Shown: positions 58,187-64,000 of the stretch, one piece after another
How the letters are laid out: the number at the start of each line of letters is the position of its first letter
Numbering within the stretch: position 1 is the first letter of the stretch
Assembly: GCF_900108095.1 (NCBI RefSeq)
Contig: NZ_FNWL01000001.1
Location: 930,001 to 994,000 of the forward strand
DNA length: 64,000 nucleotides
Reading direction: 5' to 3'
Source: Natronorubrum sediminis
GTDB lineage: Archaea; Halobacteriota; Halobacteria; Halobacteriales; Natrialbaceae
Notes under the pieces: model-generated
Database searches by the model: none
What the model was told of the DNA's origin: nothing
The model's input: the letters and a program-made list of their open reading frames with translations, nothing else
Made by a program: the position numbers and the translations under genes

Positions 58187-59554
58187 TTAATCGTCGTCCG
58201 TGGCCTCGAGTCCGGATTCGGTCGCGACCGTCTCGGTCGGCAACGGTGGCGCGATCGGGCCGTCGTCGCCGCCGAACTCCGGATCGAACAACTGGAGTGC
58301 GGTGTTGATCGTGCTCCAGTCGTCTTCTGCAGCGGCTTCGCGGAGGCTCTTGGTTGGCGGCGCGAGCAGTTGATTGACTAACGCGTCGGCCATCGACTCG
58401 ACGATTTCTCGCTGAGCGGGTGAAAACTCCTCGCCCTCGAGTCGCGAGAGCGCCGTCTCGAGTTCGCGCTGTTTCATTCGCTCGGCGGATTCGTACATCG
58501 CGGCGATGACCTCGTCCGCGCGAGCACGTTTGTACTGCTCACAGAGCAACTCGAACTCGGCATCGACCATCGATTCGACCTCGAGAGCCGCGTCGGCGCG
58601 TTGCTCGCGGGTGGCGGCCGTAATCGACTCGAGGTCGTCCAGATCGTAGACGCTCACCGACGGGAGGTCGTCGGCTGCCGGCGCGACGTCTCGAGGTTGG
58701 CCGAGGTCGACGACGACTCGCGTCGAATCGTCTCCGGCAGTCGAACAACTGTCCGCGCTCTCGGCGGAGCCGCCGGATTCGAAGTGCGTCTCCTCGAGTA
58801 CCGGTTCGGCGCTCCCGGTAGCCGTGACGACGACGGCGACGTCGCTTGCGAGGGACTCGAGTGCCGACAGCGACGTCGCACTGGCCGTTGCCTCGAGTTC
58901 GCTCGCGAGGTGTTCGGCGTGGTCGACCGTTCGGTTGGCGACCACGACCTCCGAGACGCCCGCGTCTGCGAGGTTTCGAGCCGCGAGTTGCCCCATCTCG
59001 CCGGCCCCGACGACGAGCGCGCGAACGCCCTCGAGCGAGCGTTCCTGTGCGGCGAGTTGGGTCGCCGCCGAGCCCAGCGAGACGATTCCCTCGTTGATTT
59101 CGGTCTCGGTTCGCGCTCGTTCGCCGACGTGGATAGCCTTCGTGACGGCAGCCTCGAGCATTTCGCCGATGCCGCCGGCGCTCTGGGCGTCCTCGTAGGC
59201 TGTTCGAACCTGGCCGAGAATCTGGTCTTCGCCGAGAACGACCGACTCGAGGCCGGCCGCGACGGAGAGGAGGTGTCGAAGGCTCTCGTCGTGGTCCGTG
59301 ACGACCACGCTGTCGTCGTCGACATCGTCGAAAAACTGGGAGACGGCGACACGACCGACGGCGGCGTCACTGGCGACGACGTACGCTTCGACTCGGTTAC
59401 ACGTCGAGAGGACGTACGCCTCTTCGATCGCTGGGACGGAGCGCAGGTCCGTCACGCCGTGTCGTTGACTCTCGGGGCTCGCGGCGGCGAGGTCGTCGAC
59501 ACTCCCGCTTTCGTGGGTGACGCGTGCACCGGTTACGACGCCGGACGGGATCAC
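58187..59554 (-). CDS. hemA: Glutamyl-tRNA reductase HemA
   Basis: The 455-residue enzyme makes glutamate-1-semialdehyde, the first step of C5 tetrapyrrole synthesis. Catalytic C52 is in VLSTCNRVEAYVV. GEDQILGQVRTAYEDAQSAG follows, then the NADP site GVRALVVGAGEMGQLAARNL and the shikimate-dehydrogenase-like VVVANRTVDHAEHLASELEA. The C-terminal dimerisation helix has LETALSRLEGEEFSPAQREI. It overlaps the SirC stop by four bases (ATGA), so translation is coupled. It sits in a haem operon. Confidence 0.95.
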   Translation of the reverse strand: MIPSGVVTGARVTHESGSVDDLAAASPESQRHGVTDLRSVPAIEEAYVLSTCNRVEAYVVASDAAVGRVAVSQFFDDVDDDSVVVTDHDESLRHLLSVAAGLESVVLGEDQILGQVRTAYEDAQSAGGIGEMLEAAVTKAIHVGERARTETEINEGIVSLGSAATQLAAQERSLEGVRALVVGAGEMGQLAARNLADAGVSEVVVANRTVDHAEHLASELEATASATSLSALESLASDVAVVVTATGSAEPVLEETHFESGGSAESADSCSTAGDDSTRVVVDLGQPRDVAPAADDLPSVSVYDLDDLESITAATREQRADAALEVESMVDAEFELLCEQYKRARADEVIAAMYESAERMKQRELETALSRLEGEEFSPAQREIVESMADALVNQLLAPPTKSLREAAAEDDWSTINTALQLFDPEFGGDDGPIAPPLPTETVATESGLEATDDD

Positions 59555-60207
59555 GATCGATCACCCTCAGTAGGCAGTTCTTCGCTCAGCACGTCCTCAA
59601 TCACTTGCCCACAGTTAGGAGCACCCGTACGTAAAGCTGTCCAAACGCCAGGACGTTCGACGACGTCGGTGACGATCTCCCGACGGCGTTCGGGCGACAC
59701 GTCTCGCGATTTGAGTTCCCCCCTGAGTTCGCCACAGAGTCGAGCCATCTCGCCCGCTCCCTCGAGCGTCTCTTCGAGTTCCCGTCGGAGATGTTTGCTC
59801 ACGGCGGGTGCCGTCCCGCCGGTCGCGATCGAGACGACGACCGGGTCTTCCCGAACGGTTGCAGGCACGACGACGCTTCCCGCGTCGCGTTCCCCCGAGC
59901 GATCCGCGCGGTTGAGCAAGATACTGCGGGTTCGAGTCGCTCGTTCGATCGCGTCGTTGATCGCCTCGTCGCTCGTCGCGGCGACGACCAGTGCGGGGTC
60001 GACGCGCTCGAGCCAGTCGTCGATCTCGGCTGGCTCGGGTGCGGCCCGAACCAGGGACGCGCCGCCGAAGGACTCGTCGGTGAACTCGGGGCTCACGACG
60101 ACGACGTCGGCCTCTCGAGCGAATCTGCGGGCCTTTCGTGCGCCGACCGAGCCGCCGCCGAAGACGAGAACGCGAGCACTCGAGAAATCGTGCAGCAGTG
60201 GAATCAT
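59551..60207 (-). CDS. Precorrin-2 dehydrogenase / sirohydrochlorin ferrochelatase-type SirC
   Basis: The ATG at 60207 gives 218 residues (MIPLLHDFSSARVLVFGGGS). The NAD-binding start VLVFGGGSVGARKARRFARE is followed by VVVSPEFTDES, VVAATSDEAINDAIERATRT and the catalytic-type Asp context SGERDAGSVVVPATVREDPVVVSI. The protein lacks the methyltransferase half of CysG, so it is the single-domain dehydrogenase form. It converts precorrin-2 to sirohydrochlorin for sirohaem. The next gene upstream holds the sirohaem decarboxylase. Confidence 0.87.
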   Translation of the reverse strand: MIPLLHDFSSARVLVFGGGSVGARKARRFAREADVVVVSPEFTDESFGGASLVRAAPEPAEIDDWLERVDPALVVAATSDEAINDAIERATRTRSILLNRADRSGERDAGSVVVPATVREDPVVVSIATGGTAPAVSKHLRRELEETLEGAGEMARLCGELRGELKSRDVSPERRREIVTDVVERPGVWTALRTGAPNCGQVIEDVLSEELPTEGDRS

Positions 60208-60235
60208 CCGTGCCCACCGTTTTTCGACTCGGGTC

Positions 60236-60358
60236 CGCGGAGCGGACCACTCGCGCAAAAACTCTGTCCGGCGAGAGCAGCGCTCTCGCTGACCTTCGCT
60301 CGCGCCGCTCGCGAAGAGACCAAAAAACGCCGCTCGCTCCCTGCGGTCGCTCGCGGAC
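60236..60358 (-). repeat. Reversed copy of the dispersed repeat
   Basis: Read on the minus strand the segment has words like TTTGGTCTCTTCGCGAGCGG and GCGAAGGTCAGCGAGAGC followed by GCTCTCGCCGGACAG, matching 48700-48790 closely. The AGAGC...GCTCT stem is kept. It fills the gap between ahbAB and sirC. Confidence 0.6.
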
Positions 60359-60361
60359 AAA

Positions 60362-61477
60362 TCATGTTTGCAGTTCGTCACCTCCCGTTGTGTTCGCGTC
60401 CGCTCGCTCCGCGAGCCGAATACCCGTTTTCTTCAATATTTGCGTCGAAAACAACGAATCCCAGTCGTCATCGTCGACGTCCCAGTACTCGGCCATCGTA
60501 TCGCGAACCTGCTCGATGCGCCGGTCGCTTTCGGCCTCGCTGCGGCCGTGTGTCATCGCGAAGAAGTTGTACGGCCAGACGCCCTCGTGGCGCGGCCGTT
60601 CGTAGCAGTGCGTGACGAACGGCAGCGAGGCAACTTCGGGGCCGACCTCGCTCACGAGTTCGTCGGGGACGTTCCAGACGGTCATCCCGTTTTCCGTGTA
60701 GCCGAGCGCGTAGTGATTCGGGACGACGCCGATGCGTCGAATCTTGCCCTCTCGATCGAAGCGTTTCGTGGTCTCGAGTACCCACTCGCGGTCCTGGTCG
60801 ATCGCGTCGGCCACGTCTGCGTATGGGGTCTCGGTAAGGGGCAGTCCGCCCTGAACCTCGAGGACGAGGTCGCGTTCGGCGGGAGTCAACGTGGACGCGT
60901 CCGTCGGGGTTACGTCGGGACCGAGGGCCGAGCAGTCGATGCCCGGTGTGGTCGACTCGCTCGAGTTCGAGTTCGAGTCCGAGGGGCCGAGCGGCCCGTC
61001 GACGTAGAATTTGGCTTCGACGCGAAACTCCTGTTGTTTGGGCAGGTTGTACGTCTCCTGGCCGGTTTCGGTCTCGATCTGCTCGAGGACCGCCTCGACC
61101 CGTTGGGCTTTGGCAACGCTCACGACGAACCAGACGTTCAGGTACGGATGCTCGCGTTCGTAGTTGTGTGCGACCTCGCGGTGGTCGTTGACGGTCTCGA
61201 CGACCTCGTCGAAACGCTCGTCGGGGGCGTGCATGGCGACCAGTGTCGCCGCACCGCCGATCTCCTGTGCGTTGACGAGCGGGCCGAAACGAGAGAGTAC
61301 GCCGCGCTCGTCTAGGTCACGAATCGTCTCGAGCAGCGCCGTCGCGTCGATGTCAATCCCCCGGTCGCGCATGGCTGTTGCTGCGGGTTCGAAGGGACGT
61401 TCTGTGACGGGAAAGCCGCCCTGAAAGGCGTTGACGACCGCCCGTTCGCGTTCGGTGAGGTCGACGTCCGAAGTCAT
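60362..61477 (-). CDS. Fused sirohaem decarboxylase AhbA-AhbB
   Basis: The 371-residue protein has two Lrp/AsnC-like AhbA/B modules in one chain. Module one (about 5-160) has TERERAVVNAFQGGFPVTERPF, RGVLSRFGPLVNAQEIGGAATLVAM, HNYEREHPYLNVWFVVSVAKAQR. Module two (about 195-371) has TPAERDLVLEVQGGLPLTETPY, KIRRIGVVPNHYALGYTENGMTVWNVPDE, THCYERPRHEGVWPYNFFAMTHGRSEAE. The paired YNRE...WP-type phrases are typical of the decarboxylase. It converts sirohaem to 12,18-didecarboxysirohaem in the alternative haem pathway. The linker is Ser/Asn-rich. Confidence 0.9.
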   Translation of the reverse strand: MTSDVDLTERERAVVNAFQGGFPVTERPFEPAATAMRDRGIDIDATALLETIRDLDERGVLSRFGPLVNAQEIGGAATLVAMHAPDERFDEVVETVNDHREVAHNYEREHPYLNVWFVVSVAKAQRVEAVLEQIETETGQETYNLPKQQEFRVEAKFYVDGPLGPSDSNSNSSESTTPGIDCSALGPDVTPTDASTLTPAERDLVLEVQGGLPLTETPYADVADAIDQDREWVLETTKRFDREGKIRRIGVVPNHYALGYTENGMTVWNVPDELVSEVGPEVASLPFVTHCYERPRHEGVWPYNFFAMTHGRSEAESDRRIEQVRDTMAEYWDVDDDDWDSLFSTQILKKTGIRLAERADANTTGGDELQT

Positions 61478-61517
61478 ACCTCTGCTCGGTACTGCTCGCT
61501 GATAAACAATCCGTCCT

Positions 61518-61922
61518 TTAGTCGCCGCGAACGCCCGTGACGTCGAAGCCGAGGTCGCGGATGTCGTCGAGAATCGCCTCGTGATCGGCGCTCGCTCGGT
61601 AGTAGATCACGATGTCGAAACTCCCCTCTCGCAGGAGTTGCTGGCACTCCCAGACGAATTCCTCGTCCTCGAGTGTCAGCCCCTGGTGCTGGTTCGAGGA
61701 AAAATCGGTATCGTCGTTGCCCGAGTAGACGTAACAGTCGGTCGGGTCGTGGCCCGAGTGAGTAGCGATAACGTCGCCGACGTCGATTGTCGCCTGCATC
61801 ATCTGGACGTCCGCTTGCCCGTCGTAGTCGGTGTGGACGATCGCACCGTTGAGGTCGATTTCGCCCGGCTCGAGCAACGCCTTGGTCCGCCGATAGAGGT
61901 CGTCGTCGATGGTGTCTGCCAT
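61518..61922 (-). CDS. DUF5778-type haloarchaeal protein
   Basis: The 134-residue protein has the phrase LYRRTKALLEPGEIDLNGAIVHTDYDGQADVQMMQATIDVGD, HDPTDCYVYSGNDDTDFSSNQHQG, and EFVWECQQLLREGSFDIVIYY, all strongly conserved in haloarchaea under DUF5778 as I recall it. It is a soluble alpha/beta protein with a single Cys cluster. It is upstream of ahbAB by 40 bases on the same strand and may join the haem transcript. Function unknown. Confidence 0.85.
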   Translation of the reverse strand: MADTIDDDLYRRTKALLEPGEIDLNGAIVHTDYDGQADVQMMQATIDVGDVIATHSGHDPTDCYVYSGNDDTDFSSNQHQGLTLEDEEFVWECQQLLREGSFDIVIYYRASADHEAILDDIRDLGFDVTGVRGD

Positions 61923-62047
61923 TGTTCACCGCGAAGCACGCCGAACTGATAGCCGTCACGATTTCCCCCGTTCGTAACGCCCCTTTCGTTCTCATGGTGT
62001 CGTATACCACACAAGACACATAGGGATCGCTGACCTTTTGTTCGCCA

Positions 62048-63004
62048 ATGAAGCGCTGGCTCCGGCAACGCGTCGATGCAGTCTACGAGGAGGTGCTCTC
62101 GAGAGAGGTTTCCGGCGCGCCGACGCACGTTGCAGTTATTCAAGACGGGAACAGACGGTACGCCCGTCGGAAGGGTGACGACGCGACCGACGGCCACCGC
62201 GAAGGCGTCCAGACGACCGAACAGGTCCTCGAGTGGTGTCAGGAAATCGGCGTCGAGGAACTCACGCTGTACACGTTCTCGACGGAGAACTTCGACCGCC
62301 CGGAAGAAGAAAACGAGGCGCTGTTCGACCTGCTCTGTGAGAAACTCCGCGAGTTCGCCGACGCCGATAGGGTTCACGACAACGGCGTCCAGATTCGCGC
62401 CCTCGGCGAGGTCGAACGCCTCCCCGAACGCGTCCGCGACGCCGTCGAGTACGCCGAACGCCGGACCCGAAGCTACGACCAGTTCGTTCTCAACATCGCC
62501 CTCGCCTACGGCGGCCGGTCACAACTGCTCGAGGCGGTTCAGGGCGTCGCGACGGACGTCGAGCGCGAGGGGCTCGAGCCCGGAGAGATCACCGTCGAGA
62601 CGATCGAAAACCGACTCTACGACCGCCCGGTTCGCGACGTCGACTTGATCATCCGAACGGGCGGGGACGAACGGACCTCGAACTTCCTGCCGTGGCACGC
62701 CAACGGAAACGAAGCGGCGGTCTTCTTCTGTGCACCCTACTGGCCGGAGTTCTCCAAGGCGGACTTCCTCCGCGGAATTCGGACCTACGAGCACCGCGAG
62801 GAGTCCTGGCGACGAACCCGCGCACGGCGAGCCATCGCCCTCCTCGGAGCCGTCAGCGATCCCGAACTCGTCGAAGCGAAATCGGTCGTCGAACGATTCC
62901 GCGACTCACTGCCCTCCGGCGAGCAACCTGATCCAGAAGAGTTCGAGACGGCCGAGAACGCCCACGCCGACGGACTCGACTCGAGCGGGCAGGCCGCGGA
63001 CTGA
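62048..63004 (+). CDS. cis-prenyltransferase (UppS family)
   Basis: The 318-residue protein starts MKRWLRQRVDAVYEEVLSRE. The active signature is HVAVIQDGNRRYARRKG (D33, N35, R36, R37), then a hydrophobic-tunnel strand LTLYTFSTENFDRPEEE with conserved Ser-Thr-Glu-Asn, and RTGGDERTSNFLPWHA near the end of the core. It makes long-chain Z-polyprenyl diphosphate used as glycan carrier. In archaea this gives dolichyl-type lipid. The C-terminal 40 residues are an acidic tail. A second member of the family is at 63559-64000. Confidence 0.92.
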   Translation: MKRWLRQRVDAVYEEVLSREVSGAPTHVAVIQDGNRRYARRKGDDATDGHREGVQTTEQVLEWCQEIGVEELTLYTFSTENFDRPEEENEALFDLLCEKLREFADADRVHDNGVQIRALGEVERLPERVRDAVEYAERRTRSYDQFVLNIALAYGGRSQLLEAVQGVATDVEREGLEPGEITVETIENRLYDRPVRDVDLIIRTGGDERTSNFLPWHANGNEAAVFFCAPYWPEFSKADFLRGIRTYEHREESWRRTRARRAIALLGAVSDPELVEAKSVVERFRDSLPSGEQPDPEEFETAENAHADGLDSSGQAAD

Positions 63005-63173
63005 GGGGCTGTTGTGGTTCTTTATCGGTGGTCGCTGCCTCCGGAGGAGATTATCGGAAACCGTTACAACACCCGTTTGAGGCGCCTCAGACGACAGTTT
63101 CGCAGTAGTCTCATGCTCGACGTGACAGCATTGTTCCACAAGAGCTATAGTTGTCATTCGTGCATCAGTAACC

Positions 63174-63548
63174 ATGTCACCGTCCCACATTCGTATCGAC
63201 ATCGACAGATTTGCACGGGTGGCCGATCTGTCCGTCGAGACGGCGTACTCCATCCTCGCAACCGGTCGGACACGGATCAGCATCTATCTCCTCTCGAGGG
63301 CCGAGCCGACACTCACACTCGAGTCTCTCGCGTCGGGAATGACGCGTCTCGACGGAGTCTCACTGGAGCGTGCACGCGTGTCACTCGTCCACGAGATACT
63401 GCCAAAACTCGAGGATTATGGCGTTCTCGGCTACGAATTACAGGGCGAGGAGTTGTCCGTCGACGGGCCGATCGTCGGACTCGAGGACCCACTCGGTGTG
63501 GTAGTGGAAACCGTCGAGACGCCGGTGCGCACAGGGGTAGATCGGTAA
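63174..63548 (+). CDS. DUF7344-type winged-helix protein
   Basis: The 124-residue protein reads MSPSHIRIDIDRFARVADLS, then ATGRTRISIYLLSRAEPTLTLES, LVHEILPKLEDYGVLGYELQG, and a divergent tail of beta strands. The HEILPKLEDYGVLGYE phrase fits the small haloarchaeal wHTH family seen at 14004-14339, but the first helix region is more variable. It lies between the two cis-prenyltransferase genes. It converges with the second, 10 bases apart. Confidence 0.7.
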   Translation: MSPSHIRIDIDRFARVADLSVETAYSILATGRTRISIYLLSRAEPTLTLESLASGMTRLDGVSLERARVSLVHEILPKLEDYGVLGYELQGEELSVDGPIVGLEDPLGVVVETVETPVRTGVDR

Positions 63549-63558
63549 CCGACGTTCC

Positions 63559-64000
63559 TTATCGACCGAACCGTCGAGAGCGATTGCAGTACTCTCGAAC
63601 GGCACGCAAGAAGTCTCGTTTGCGGAGATCGCGCCAGTTGACGTCGGTGAAGTACAGCTCCGAGTACACCGATTGCCAGATCATGAAATCGGAGAGTCGC
63701 TCGGCACCGGTTTTGACGACGAGGTCGGGTTCGGAGGGAAAGATCAGATGTTCTTCGACCTGCTCGTCGTCGATCTCGTCGGGCTCGAGTTCGCCGTCTT
63801 CGACCCGCGTCGCGAGCGTCCTGACGGCGCTGGTGAACTCGTGTTTTCCCCCGAGACCGATCCCGATCCGAATCGGCGCGTCGGCGCGCGTCCGGTCGTC
63901 CGGTCCGCGAACGGCAACCGGTTGCGGTGCCTCGATCGTCTCGAGTTCTCGTCGTAACGCCGGAACGGCAGCCGTGTCGAGAACGCTCACGTACACCGTT
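63559..64000 (-). CDS. Second cis-prenyltransferase (UppS-like), 5' truncated by window end
   Basis: At least 147 residues are visible; the reading frame stays open to the last base, so the gene starts beyond the window. The visible part is the C-terminal half: PIRIGIGLGGKHEFTSAVRTLA, DLVVKTGAERLSDFMIWQSVYSELYF, and VNWRDLRKRDFLRAVREYCNR, which follow the RTGGDERxSNFLxWxxxYAE signature in divergent form. The expected Arg pair becomes K-T-G-A-E-R. It is more diverged than the gene at 62048 and may have a distinct chain length or be a regulatory paralogue. Confidence 0.82.
   Translation of the reverse strand, partial: TVYVSVLDTAAVPALRRELETIEAPQPVAVRGPDDRTRADAPIRIGIGLGGKHEFTSAVRTLATRVEDGELEPDEIDDEQVEEHLIFPSEPDLVVKTGAERLSDFMIWQSVYSELYFTDVNWRDLRKRDFLRAVREYCNRSRRFGR

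Noticed and set aside
58601-60292. A 563-residue open frame antisense to hemA and sirC
   Set aside because: It is a frame shadow of two well-supported enzymes and has no domain.

Overview
The window is chromosomal DNA of an extremely halophilic archaeon (class Halobacteria). The evidence is the high GC, the very acidic predicted proteins, the abundance of ctcgag and scarcity of ctag, TATA-type promoters a short distance upstream of start codons, and many families typical of this class: HalOD1 output domain, TRAM protein, LWR-salt protein, HTH-10/Bat regulators, SAMP-like ubiquitin-like protein, siroheme-dependent haem synthesis and archaeosine enzymes. Base and word usage would suit a Natrialbales-type genome, but that is an impression and not a demonstration.

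Layout. 0-4 kb: HalOD1 protein, TRAM protein, archaeosine synthase ArcS, formyltransferase-like protein. 3.9-9 kb: overlapping histidine kinase / response regulator / response regulator-HTH operon. 9-12.5 kb: overlapping three-gene cassette of a B2-type DNA polymerase, a small repeat-tailed protein and a RecA-fold protein without a P-loop, followed by an Orc1/Cdc6 paralogue. 14.3-15.8 kb: a stretch without a credible gene but with a strong TATA box and two perfect hairpins. 15.8-21.4 kb: small haloarchaeal genes, a SAMP/MoaD-like protein, an AzlCD exporter and small regulators. 21.5-23.4 kb: tungsten-type aldehyde ferredoxin oxidoreductase with palindromic upstream sites. 24-28 kb: zinc-ribbon protein, M20 amidohydrolase, Lrp/AsnC regulator and RaSEA, the radical SAM partner of ArcS. 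28.3-34.7 kb: complete five-gene peptide-type ABC importer. 35-36 kb: purS-purQ. 36.5-43.6 kb: two flavoproteins, a frameshifted feoB and a CobW GTPase, with related AT-rich motifs in the promoter regions. 43.8-49.3 kb: purU, acetamidase, type-4 uracil-DNA glycosylase, hisH and repeats. 49.5-58 kb: an HTH-PAS histidine kinase, SWIM protein, Trm1, YihY-type membrane protein, hydrolase, paired PRC-barrel proteins, LWR-salt protein and pterin dehydratase. 58-61.9 kb: hemA, sirC and fused ahbA-ahbB for haem synthesis through sirohaem. 62-64 kb: two cis-prenyltransferase genes flanking a small HTH gene; the second runs off the end.

How genes connect. ArcS and RaSEA together complete archaeosine formation in tRNA. 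Trm1 and TRAM proteins add to the RNA-modification theme. HemA, SirC and AhbAB give a near-continuous block of the archaeal haem route. The strongest candidate for an under-described system is the polymerase / RecA-like / small-protein cassette. Its proofreading site looks erased and its RecA partner lacks the ATP-binding lysine, which resembles in logic the bacterial ImuA-ImuB-DnaE2 mutasome. A second candidate is a metal- or redox-responsive group (flavoprotein, feoB, cobW, flavoprotein) sharing AT-rich upstream words. No tRNA, rRNA, CRISPR array or complete insertion sequence was found.
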